From NCBI GenBank assembly GCA_008921705.1, contig VFFE01007510.1, forward strand, positions 1,171,947-1,235,946: DNA of 64,000 bases. The letters run 5' to 3'. Shown here in pieces: positions 1-10,500 of the stretch. Source of the stretch: Burhinus oedicnemus. Taxonomy: Eukaryota; Chordata; Aves; Charadriiformes; Burhinidae. The notes under the pieces are model-generated. The model searched no databases and was not told where the DNA came from. It saw only the letters and a program-made list of their open reading frames with translations. The position numbers and the translations under genes were made by a program. Within the stretch, counting starts at the first letter, position 1; the number at the start of each line of letters is the position of its first letter.

Positions 1-3000
1 AAATGCATGGGCATTAAATGAAGCCCAGTGCTGCCTAGATGCTCACTGGTGTGTCATCCTCAAAGGGAGAGGAAGGCTCTCTCCCCTGTGGCATTCCACA
101 CTTAGTCACACAGTTGCTGGGGTCCTGGGGAGGTAGGCTTTGACAGCTGGCAGCATTGTGAGACAGCAGCACATGGAAACAGGATATGACCTATTCCACG
201 CATGTTGTCTGATTCAAGATGGACTGCACTCCTGAACAGTCGTCGTAGACTGGAATTCCACCCACTGGACATGAAGTGGTTACGTGCACGGCTGTTCATG
301 GTTAGTCACCAACTGCTTGTTGAAGAAGTCCTCTAAGTTACTTCTGACTTTCAACCTTTAGTGTTATTTTTAATTTTTACTAATGACTTCCAAGCAATGA
401 AGAAAAGGGAGGCATTTTTTCTTATTTACATAGATGCTGGCTATTGTGTCATTTGTTAAGACTGTCACTACAATTGTCAGAAGACTACTGGAATTGTTAT
501 GTACATCTATCAAATAGGATTTATGTTTAGGATAGCCATACTTAAACTCTGTGTTTTCTGAGGAACATATTTCCCTTTTCTAGTAAAAGATTAAAATAAA
601 ATGCCCAGATCACTCCTGTACCCAATATTGTTATCAATATTTTGTCAAGGAAGAAGATTATCCTTCAGATTTATGATCTTCTTGTCTCTAACAGGTATCA
701 ATGTAAGTATGTGGTAGGTTAAATCTGGCAAGCAGTATCTCACACATTCATAGTCATGCACCAGAAGAAGAAATATCTTGAGTCAGGTGATGCAAGAACC
801 CTCCTAGCAACTGGAATCTGAGCTTGGCAGAAAAGCCTTGCCTTGCCCAGTGCCACACTGATCAGAGTTCCTAATGACCTGGGGTAAATTACGACCTTTT
901 GCAGTTCACTGGAAAGGCCACCCAAACACATAGGGATAGCGTACAACCTCAGATGTGACTTCTCTCTGTACAGCAAATTTTACAAACAGTCCCTGTAATG
1001 AATGCAATGAAAGCAACACTTTAAATGAGGATGTTGAAGGACAGTATCTCTGCTCTAACCTCAGTTCTGATGTCTGAATAGATAACAGAAAACTCCCTGC
1101 AGACAAACTAGGGAGCTCATGATTAGTTTCAGTGTTTCATTATCAACAATATCAAATCATCAGAATTATTAAAATCTTAATTTGTTAGAAGTGGATGTAC
1201 TTCAGTTGCAGGACTCTTCTCCTCTGCATTTGTTTGGAGCTATGCCTTAGCTCTGGTTGGCCTTTCTTGTGGGTTTAATAAAAAAATGCTGGCATTTGAT
1301 GTTCACTTTGCAATTGCTGAAAGAACTGGTGCCAGCAACTAATGCTTTCCCTATCAGAGCAGATATGGCCAGCAGTGTTTGTTGTTTCAATAGCCTCAGA
1401 GCAAGAGTAATCAAGGCCAATGACACAGAGTCAATTCCCCATCTTCCTCTCAAGGGACATAGTGCAGTGTCTATCTGAAGGGACATTACAGGTGATGACT
1501 GCTTTGAGTCTTTAGAAACAGGAGATGTATGGGTGGGATTAATTTCACTTAGCTTCGGACATCACTGGGCATCCATCTCCATCCCGTAGATATCTGTACC
1601 AGAATGAGTCATTTTAGCCATCTTTTATAGTATAGAAAGAAAAATGTGCACTTTTAGAGCCTAACACACCTGGTCTATTTTAATCAGGTACCTCAGAAAG
1701 AGACAATGTGTGTGTGTGTGTTCATAGTGCCTCTTTCTCTCTGTGTCTCCACAGACTAAGAAGGGAGTCCATGTGAAGTTTGCTGTTGTCCATGTCGCAT
1801 GCCATTTGAGGTGTTCTAGGTGGTGACCCTCACTGACACCCACCTCCTACTCCAGAAAGGTATAGCTACACAGAAGGTCCTGCATCATATCTGTTAGACC
1901 CATCTAACCTTACAGCCTCTGAAATAGCACCAGATGCCTAAGGAGCGGAAAACTGACTAAAGATCCAGACGTCTACATTTAATCAGATGAACCCCATCTA
2001 CACAGGCTGCCTGAACAACTGTGCTTTTAGTCACAAGTTTTAAAATCCATATGGAAAGGACTTGGTATATGGAGCACTTCCTGGGTCTGTGGTTTATGCA
2101 AAAAAATACATCCGCTAAAGAAGTGAAGAAAGTTTTCTTCAATAAGTAGAAAACTTTGAAAAGGAAGCTTAGAGAGAGCAGGCGAGATTCATCTCCCTGC
2201 CTTGGCAAAAAAGAGGTTAATGAGGAAGCATCACAGCTCCTTTACCCCTTTCCACCATTGCCTGGCCTTATTCAGGGGCACAAGGAGGCACAGAACATGT
2301 GTTCCTCAACAACATGAGCAGGATCCACATCAGCACGTTCTCTAAGAGCTGCAGAAACAGCAAAGTTGGTTTGTACAAGTCCCTAATAATTGTAATGTGT
2401 GAGTATCTCAGCACATTTAAGAGATTTGTCTTTACAACATTTCCATGAGACAGGACAACTCCATGCTTTCCTGTCTCTTTCATTACAGTCATCTATTGCT
2501 GTGAAATTGTCAGAGATACCAGTACAAGCTCTGAAAACAGGAACACTCCGCATGTTGAAGGAACTGCCTGAGTACTCAAACTATTCAAGAGAGGGCCTCA
2601 GAACAGATTGGTGCTTTAGAGAAAAACAAATAAAAAAAGCCATTACATTACATAGTACTCCTTCATGTTATGGAATACCTCATACTACATAAAAAAAAGG
2701 AAAAAACCTTTTAATTTTGCATTCATTGAAACATTCTTTTAATTTTAAAATTTGGAAAAAGCCTCTTTGTTTAGAACTCAACATGACCAGCTAGGAAGAT
2801 TCATAATGAATCAGACAAGGTAAAAAAAAATACGTATTAGGTTAAGTAACTGTTTTTCAGACTGATGGATTTATGAATTACAGCAGAAGAGGGAACGATC
2901 TATATTTGTAATCTTTCTCAATTTTAGCAAGCATAAAAATTAAAGCTGTGACCATACTGATTGGAACGGCATGTTTAAAATGTTCCAGTGTCAATTTCAG

Positions 3001-4383
3001 TATGATAATTGGGACTAAAGCTAAATCAATACTTTTTTATACTAGCCTAAACCCAGAGCCTGCAGTACTAGAAGATACTCACAAACTAGCCACTAAAAGT
3101 GAGGTAGCAATGAATGATTTTTCATTTCATATTTCTATTTGTACACTGATTTACGCTGCCTCTGTCACTCACTACAGACTGACAAACAACTCCATCATCA
3201 GGTAGCTGGTAGATGGAGTCCATTTTTACATGGGTTTTGGCCAAATTTGGAAGCAGCACTAAGTGCAGGCTACAGAGAGCCTGAAATACAAGCACGATTT
3301 TGCTTCAGATCTGAGAAGTGCAAACTCAGTGGGTTGACACTGGAACATCACACAGTGGCAGAACAAAAAGGATTCATCTTTGCTGTTGCTTACGGGAATT
3401 TACTGAGGTAAATTAGCTACTGAAAGGCTTCTTGGTTTTTCCCTGAATGAACAAAAACCAGCCAAAAAGCACAAGAAAATAACCAGAAATGGCCAGAACT
3501 CAAATTTAGTAGTTAAGAACAAAAGAAATTTTTCAATTACTTTACCCTAATATCCCTGAGCACATGATTTCCTGTAATAATAAACTACTAGTCAGCATGT
3601 AATAAAAAAGTCTACTATAAAAGTGATTAAGAAAATAAAATGTATATTACATTTTTAGAGAATTAAAAACATAACCAGTACTATGCCTTCTCCCTGTTAC
3701 TTGAAGATACTAACACTGTAAGATAAGGGAAAGGTATTTAAGTTTGGCTCCCTATAAAAACAGCCACAAGGTCAGACATAAAAGGGGCCAAGTTAGAGAC
3801 AGCACAATTTGAATTAATTAAGCCCCTTCTTTTTTTCTCAAATTCTGATGTTCCCTGATTTAGAAACTCCAGGCAGATGTTGGTATATTTTTTGTATACT
3901 TTACAAAAATCATTCTGTTCTCTATCTATTGTTTGCTTCTTCAGCTAGATATAGAAGTCTGTCATTATCCTGCCATAGGAGACAAAGCATTTTGGAAAAG
4001 GAAACACAATTTGAAAGAAATAAAATATAACTTCAGAATTAATATACATGTAGCTATATATGTGGCTATAGTCAGCATCATTTTGAATACTGCTAACAAA
4101 ATCAAATTACATTAGATGCTTTCCTTATCACATATGGTAAATTTTGAGTTTTGTGACTGAAGATTTTTCACATTTTATCCAAGTATTAACAGAACATAAT
4201 TTCAGCCCCAATCTACAATGATTATTTATTGCCCTAGCCACTTGTATCGCAGAATGCATTCTTTGCATCTCAAATCCACAGAATAGGATGATGCAATGCA
4301 AATATTTCAATCTTACAAACGAAACAGCATAATTCTGTTACACAGAAAGGTAAATAAGAACTGCAGAGGAGTCTTTCTGGGTC

Positions 4384-4600
4384 TTAGGTTAGATTACTTA
4401 TTACAGAAGGAGGCAGCCATATCATACACTGATCATGATCCATTTTAAATTTTGTTAGGGCTTTTGGTTTGAGAATTTTTGCCTTTACCACTTCTACTGG
4501 TAGGTTGTTCCAGAAACTCACCATCTTGGTAGTTAGACATCTTCCAGTCTCCAGCATCAATTTATTTGTTGCCAGATTACACTGCCCCATGCTCTCTTTT
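4384..4600 (-). repeat. Old CR1/L3-like LINE fragment
   Basis: On the minus strand this stretch can be read as a peptide with the pattern FWNNLPVEVVKAK followed by a lysine- and phenylalanine-rich stretch. That resembles the end of the reverse-transcriptase ORF of CR1/L3-type LINEs (the W-N-x-L-P-x-x-V-V motif). It is short, has no recognisable 3' tail and is more diverged than the other CR1 copies here, so it is probably an ancient, 5'-truncated, inactive copy inside the ESR1 intron. The family assignment is an inference from one motif. Confidence 0.4.
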
Positions 4601-6429
4601 CTCCCATAATCAGGTTGAAACCGATGACATTAGCCAAAGGAATAAAGCTAATTGCTAATTCATCCATTCCCATATTTTTTAAAGAACTTGTTCTTAAACC
4701 CCACGATTAGATATTTAATTATTTCCCAGATACCAAACACCTACTCAAATTATTTTCACAGACTATCGGTGATTGGATTTGTGCTAAAACATAAGAATAA
4801 AGACCTAGTATTTAATGCTGTGAGGATGATAACTTTGTAAACACAATCTTGCAAAAATGAAAAAAAAAAAAAGCGCAATGCTTTTATCTATTTAATTCCA
4901 ACAGTGCATGCCTGTTAACAAAAGATAATCACAGCAAGCACTTTGATACACATTTCTTATTACCACATAAGATGTGCTTTACAGAATTATGGCTGGAAGG
5001 GGCCATTAAATCATTTGTTTAACACTGCATGCAGATAAACCACACACATATCCAAGATCATAAATTCACTTGATTACTGCCCCATCAATTGCATATGGTT
5101 AAAAGACATCTCCAAAGGAGACACCCATCCTTGATCAGAAATGTCAGGAAATAGGGAATCCAGCACTGATCTTACATGTTTGCTCCAGCAGTTAAAACTA
5201 AGAAGTATGTTAATTTTGTTTTGAAGTTTTTCACCTCAATTCACTCTTTAAAAATAAAAGGACATTATTTCCATAGTTTGACTTCTATTTCCAGGTGATT
5301 CTTGGTTTTGATTCCTCCTGAAGCAAAATACCCCAACTATAGTACACTTCCTGCCTGTGTATTTCAACTTCACAAACTCACTACTCCACTGTTTACACTT
5401 TTCACGATAGGTTTGCACTGGACGTTCATATAAAAAAAAAACCCTTTAATCTAGCGCACAGTGCAGTTTCACTCTCAAGGCACTGCTAATCATTCAAGAT
5501 CTTTATGCTCTGACATATATTCACTCTTCCTAGAGGTACTGTATTGCACTAAAACGCATTTTGTTTGAACCAATTCAGTTAACAGATCAATGTACTGGAC
5601 AAGCTGACAGAACCGTTATCTGTCGTTTCCCCAGTCTTTATTCCATCTGCTCCCTAAAACTGGTTAATCATTTGCGAAAAGTGCAATCACATCATCTGTT
5701 TTTTTGGACCGGATTCTGCTACCAGATTCCTACTCAGCCTCAGTTAGACTGTCTTTAGGAACATACGTTGCTGTTCCCAGAAACATGTTATATTGTGCAA
5801 ATAAGTCTGGCAGAGTCTGGCCCTCGACAGTGAAAGAATAACTTGTTTTGCTTTTTTCCAGTTATTCAATTTCAAGCAAACTCACCTGTATCTCCCAAAT
5901 AAACAGATACAGACAGAGTTTAGGAAAAAAAAAAATACATCTAACAGTTTGCTTTGATTCACTGAAGCCCAGTATAATAAGCTGATAAAAACTGTGCTAT
6001 TAACACTGCACAAACATTAACAGGGTGAGCATTGGTGTGCATTACTATATTTTCTTGGAAGCTACAGTTCTATCCGTTTCTGCCACTTACTTCAGAAATT
6101 GCATAAACATTTTCACAACTGACAATAAATATTTAAACCAGGGAAAATTACTCCCCCTCCTTCAAAGATATTTTTATCCTCCTATTCCAGACAAAAAAAC
6201 AACCTTTCTATTGAAGGATAAAAATACAAACCCCAAAATACCTTAACCTTTGAAATGCAGCATGCCAGGTTTATGCTTAGTATATATCACCCTCCAATGA
6301 AAAAAATGCAGTTTAATATGTACACAGCTCTTAGGATAGCTCATGAAGGTGGTTACTGACTGACATACTATCACTGAGTCAGCTCGAACAGTTTGATTAG
6401 GAAGGATATTGGGCTTCTGGACTACTTCC

Positions 6430-6440
6430 TATATAAGCCA
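6430..6440 (+). promoter_or_regulatory. TATA-like box in the ESR1 intron, antisense (weak)
   Basis: The string CTATATAAGC resembles a TATA box on the plus strand, antisense to ESR1 and about 450 bp inside the intron. No initiator, CpG-rich block or downstream exon stands out. AT-rich DNA produces such strings often, so this is recorded only as a possibility. Confidence 0.12.
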
Positions 6441-6889
6441 CTTCTCACTCTGTAAAGGGAGCCAAAGGAGAAAAATACTTCTACTACCAGCTAAGAGCTG
6501 AACAAACAACCACTCACACCCAGAGATGTGTGATGCTGGAATTCTTTTTAGAACACTTCAGACAGTAATTCTAATATATTACAACAGGGAGGTTATTTGC
6601 CATTCCTTAATTAACTATGATTTCATGTTTTCCCAGGAAACATTTATACTCATTATCCAATTTGTTTCTCGTTTATATACAGTTTTCAAAATTTACAGCT
6701 TAGTCACAATGAGCTGTGGATTACAGTTTTGTTTTATTCTATGGTGGGTTTTATGGTCTAGGTATCATGGATGATTCAATTAAATCACATGGTCCTTTAC
6801 ACAAGAAGAAAAGATTAGAGCATGCAGATTTTCACATCTTCATTTTCTCAGTTCGTCTGCTTAAAGAAGAAATAAAAATTATCTGTAGC

Positions 6890-6898
6890 ATTTACCTG
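6890..6898 (-). other. ESR1: ESR1 first coding exon splice donor
   Basis: On the minus strand the sequence is TACAG|GTAAAT, with exon ending at 6896 and intron GT at 6895-6894. The cut splits an arginine codon after AG, the same phase and peptide position (after AFY) as in human ESR1. Confidence 0.93.
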
Positions 6899-7323
6899 TA
6901 GAAGGCTGGAGGAGCAGCTTCCCTCATCCCAAAGCTGCCCTGTTCGTTTTCAAGGTAGTAGGGTACCTGTTGGCTGTGATGATGGATGAAGGGTGAGAGC
7001 TGGGGCGCCGTTTGCAAGAACACCACTGGGCTTGGTGGGACATTGTTCAGCGAGTGAAATCCTGCCAGACTGCTGGACCCAAAAGATTCGGAAGTAGGGG
7101 CATAACTGAGAGTAGAAGAGCTGTACACTGGAGCCGTAGTACCAAAATCGTAAGTGGCCCCTTCTGGGTAGTTAAAAACTCCTGTCTTGTTGCCCTCCAC
7201 GTACATGTCGCTGAGCGATCTTTCCAGAGGAATCTTCAGCTGAGGTCTGCTCAGTGTCTCCAGTTCAGTGCCTTGAATCTGGTGCAGCAGGGTAACTCCA
7301 GAGGTTTTGGTGTGAAGGGTCAT
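6896..7323 (-). CDS. ESR1: Estrogen receptor alpha, first coding exon (N-terminal A/B domain, AF-1)
   Basis: ESR1 is a nuclear, ligand-activated transcription factor for estradiol. This exon encodes its N-terminal A/B region with activation function AF-1; the DNA-binding and ligand-binding domains lie on later exons outside the window. The 142 full codons plus two bases start [18 protein letters not shown] and end EAAPPAFY, with a split arginine codon (AG|). Domain A is roughly residues 1-36 and AF-1 follows. The serine of QLSPF (residue 110) matches the main MAPK/CDK7 site of human ER alpha (Ser118), and the serine of PPSP (98) matches Ser106. The positions of human Ser102 and Ser104 are Asn94 and Pro96. 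The motif [10 protein letters not shown] (118-127) is nearly invariant in tetrapods. Avian and mammalian ER alpha normally begin MTMT; here the first ATG is CTG (7329-7327), so the start is the next ATG, in good context (ACC before it). An internal ATG at residue 40 (MYVEGN) could give a shorter form, as reported for chicken ER alpha. The frame is intact. Confidence 0.97.
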
Positions 7324-7400
7324 GGTCAGTGCTAATGGCAGTAAGCAAGGAGCATATCTGCTCTTACTGTCAACAGCGAGATCGGCAGCTGGCAGTCCAC
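7324..7400 (-). promoter_or_regulatory. ESR1: ESR1 5' leader in the start-codon exon
   Basis: These 77 bases precede the ATG. They begin with GTGGACTGCC just after a pyrimidine-rich acceptor. Human ESR1 has an acceptor at the corresponding place, where several upstream leader exons join a shared leader of about 70 bases that begins GTGGCCCGCC. The similar position and sequence support this as the shared acceptor for alternative promoters, with first exons somewhere above 7401. The leader contains a 7-codon upstream ORF. Confidence 0.8.
7332..7355 (-). CDS. Upstream ORF of 7 codons in the ESR1 leader
   Basis: An ATG at 7355-7353 opens a frame that reads MLLAYCH and stops (TAG) at 7334-7332, eight bases before the ESR1 start codon. 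Its context is moderate (G at -3, C at +4). Ribosomes would have to leak past it or reinitiate to reach the receptor start. Upstream ORFs are known in human ESR1 leaders and reduce translation, so a similar role is plausible; that is an inference. It lies in the shared leader, so it would be present whichever upstream exon is used. Confidence 0.55.
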   Translation of the reverse strand: MLLAYCH

Positions 7401-7416
7401 CTAAAAAAAATACCAG
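7401..7416 (-). other. ESR1: ESR1 leader splice acceptor
   Basis: On the minus strand a T-rich run ends in TTTTTTTTAG with AG at 7402-7401, followed by GTGGACTGCC. The human gene has TTTTTCCAG followed by GTGGCCCGCC at the same distance from the start codon, so this is very likely the conserved acceptor. Confidence 0.8.
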
Positions 7417-7532
7417 AACCTATTCTGAGGTTCAGCAGAAATCATAATAAAGCAGCACTACACAGGTACTCCTCTAATCTCAGCAAGGAGGAGGATACAA
7501 ACAAATGCAGAGTGAGTACTGAAAACACACAT

Positions 7533-7576
7533 TCTCTCTCTCTCTCTCTCTCTCTCCCTCCCTCTCCCTCTCTCTA
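7533..7576. repeat. (CT)n microsatellite upstream of ESR1
   Basis: A run of CT dinucleotides of about 44 bases, broken by a few CCCTC units near its end, lies 133 bases above the leader acceptor. On the ESR1 strand it is (GA)n. Such tracts are length-polymorphic and can bind GAGA-type factors; if transcripts start above it, it would lie in leader intron or promoter. Confidence 0.9.
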
Positions 7577-10500
7577 ACTTTTAGGAACTCCTCATCTGCG
7601 CTAATATGCATTACAAGGTGCTGGCCAGGCGCCAGGAACTCTTGCCTTGTGCCGATGTTGGTTTAAACATCACTTCAGAAACAATTAGTTTTGGAGTTAT
7701 ACCAAATAATTGTCCCACTAAATGTTACTTCATTCTTACTAGTCGTTTAATTTTTCACTTCAGGGTAGCCAGCGCTCCGCAGCAACTAACGGGAAAGAAC
7801 CCTTAAATCCAACCAGGAAGAGTAGTCCAGTGGTCAGGCAGATTACTGCCTTTTATTTCCTCAGCAGGCTCCAATCTATCTGTGCTTATCTCTCCCCCTG
7901 TTTGATTCATTTTCATGTTTGCTAGAAATATGTAATGTGTACATTGTAATGACCCTGGGTAGGACTATGCTGTGACTGAGATAGGGCAAAGCAGAATGTG
8001 TGTGTGCAAGCGTGTGCGCCTGTGTATGTCTGTGTGTGAGTAACAAGCCTCAGTCAATAAAACTAGCTAACAAAATTAAAGAGTGTATGATATCTACATA
8101 GAGGAAATGGTTTATAATACACTTTCATCAGAAATAGTAACCTCAAGTTACTAGAGTGTAAAAGTAACATTAAAAACTGAGGAAAAGCTTTAGATTTGCC
8201 TAGAAATTTCTGTCTGCTTCTTTTTAGGCTGCAAAATGATGGAACAAAGCATCATTCAGACTTTGTCACAGGAAGATCCTGAAAGTTAGGAAAACATAAT
8301 TTGATTGCATGGCACATAAGTTGAATATAGGAAATTCTTTTTCCTAGTCCTGTGAACAAAATCTCAGCAAACCTGAATTTTTACATCAGACTAGAAAATC
8401 AAGTAATCTAAAATAATCAAATGGGATCGGCTTAAAAATAAACTGAAATGCCTCTCAAAGCTATATTTAGAAGGAAAAAAAAGGGGAAGAGAGAGAACAT
8501 AATGAAAAGGTGTGGCATGCATGCTTCATCTTGCAATCTCATTCCATATAATTTTAACTTTGCACAAACCAGTTCCCCCGAACCAGCTAAATGAAAACCT
8601 CGAGAAACTGTTTCAAGCTCCCTAGCTTTATTGCTGTGGTCTGTGGTTCAGTCAGTGAAATAGATTAATGCCAACCCTAAGCGCATTAATGTACGGGCTC
8701 CAGTTAGTATGCTTTGAATACTAGCAAAGTCTATGCTATACTTAAACAACTCCACAGTTATTGGGCTCAACCTTCAAAAAACCCCAAAAAACAAAAAAAA
8801 ATGAATACGCAGGTCACTAATAGCTTCAAGAAAAGTTTACTAAAAACGGTCTTATTTTACTAATAATACTATGTTTTCAGAACTTCTGCTAAAATGGCCA
8901 GAGTTATTTACATTTGCAATATTATTCTGAAGCAATATACCTTTGTCCCTCCGCAGGCACACAGCTAAGACAGCAGCACACACACAAGTATGTACTTGGT
9001 AGATTTCCTCACCCACCTAGCCACCCTCCCTACCCTGTTCAAATTTCAGATTGTAGACTTTGATCAAAGAGATAAGCTTGTTTAAATAACACTGGACTAA
9101 ACATGTTCCCAGTTAAAAAAAATAATAATCAGACAATCATACCCAGCGGTTCAGAAAGTCTTCGAAGAGTTATTCTGAAAATATGCCAGACAGTGTGAGA
9201 GGAAAAAAAGAGAGCGTGTGCATGTTTGCATAGAGTGGGCGAACGTGCATCTGCAGCGGCTCACAAACCAGCAAGCAAGCGTAGCTCTCAGCAGCCGGTC
9301 TGCTGGGCTACACAGGCTGAGATGAATGGCAGTTACGAGTTTAAGATCAGTCACTCTTACAGATTTCATTGCGTGCTTCAGTAATACGTAGAAAAAGCAT
9401 TATCTCATATTAAACTGCATAATCTGAGAATTAATGTGAATCTGCCTGCCAAAACAAGTGTTCACTTCTATAGTGTACCGCAAAATGGACTTTAAATTTT
9501 TATTTAAAGCATTATCCAAGATGTATGCTATGGTAGAATTACTATATTGACATGCAATATCATGTTCCAACATAACAGCTATCCAGAAGACGGAAGGTAT
9601 TAAGTGTGCACACAGAGACGTGACTTCTGGGTGCATCCTGTGCAACCTCAGTGCTCCTTACACGCAGTTGTTAAAAACCTCATTAATTATTTTGGGAGGG
9701 TTGTGTGTTTTCAGGGAGACAAATATTTAAAATTTCCACCGTGTGCAAACAGCATTAAAACACGCTGTAGGGTTAAGTAAAAGCAGAATCACTTCTGCTC
9801 CATACCATTTAAACTAGGGACCCTACGAGCAGCTTTCCACAAGCCAGTGTGAAAAGTTACAGTCCTGCCCCCTAAAAGGGCTCAGCAATAGAGAGCTGCA
9901 GTATTCCTGCGGCACGCAGCCTGGTGGTGCACATCTCAGCAGAAAAAATGTGAATGCCACCAACAAGATCTTAGGGACTGGCTGCGAATCCTTGTGATGG
10001 CATCCTGTAATGTTTGGCTCACTCTTTCTGTGGAAGAAGAGCGAGAGAGCAAGAAAGGGCAAGGGTGAGGTGGGGGGTTAGTCAAGCCAAATCCCAGGAA
10101 GAAGGTGAACTTTTTGATTTGTGCATCCTGCATAAAATCAATTTTTGATTCTGCATGCTATATGTGGGATTTTTAGCTATAAAAAAGCTGTGAAATGCAA
10201 CAGATTATCAATGGGTGTTATTTTTCTTGTCCTGCATGGTGATGACTATCCTGCTTGCTCCAAATTAACACGTTGCAAATTCACCCTGCTTTAGATGTGT
10301 CTCCTTGTGTGCTCGCCCTCCAGAAAAATGAGATCTAAGTTTCTTGTGCTAAAAGGCCAGGACCTACTCCACCAACCAGTTTAATCATTCTGATCTATTA
10401 GATGTCAGGTTTTACATGTTATGAGCACAATATGGAAATATGTACAGGATACAGCAATAATATTAGGTCCTTTTTACCAGTGGACACAAAGTTTATGCAA

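Larger units (their letters stand above)
1..6895 (-). other. ESR1: ESR1 intron after the first coding exon (partial)
   Basis: This stretch lies immediately 3' (minus strand) of the ESR1 coding exon and begins with a GT splice donor at 6895-6894, so it is intron; the next exon is not in the window. It is AT-rich with short A-tracts. Apart from a LINE-like remnant at about 4384-4600 I recognise no repeat or gene in it. ORFs here are at most about 100 codons, show no recognisable domain and fit chance. A short stretch at about 4985-5150 begins like the 3' tail of an old CR1/L3 copy but is too diverged to call. Confidence 0.85.

Noticed and set aside
4985..5150. Possible further LINE tail (GGCTGGAAGGGGCCATTAAA)
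   Set aside because: Only one short motif resembles a CR1/L3 tail; the rest does not follow, so it was not called.
7012..7335. 107-codon plus-strand ORF across the ESR1 exon
   Set aside because: It is the antisense reading of the ESR1 coding exon, with no domain of its own.
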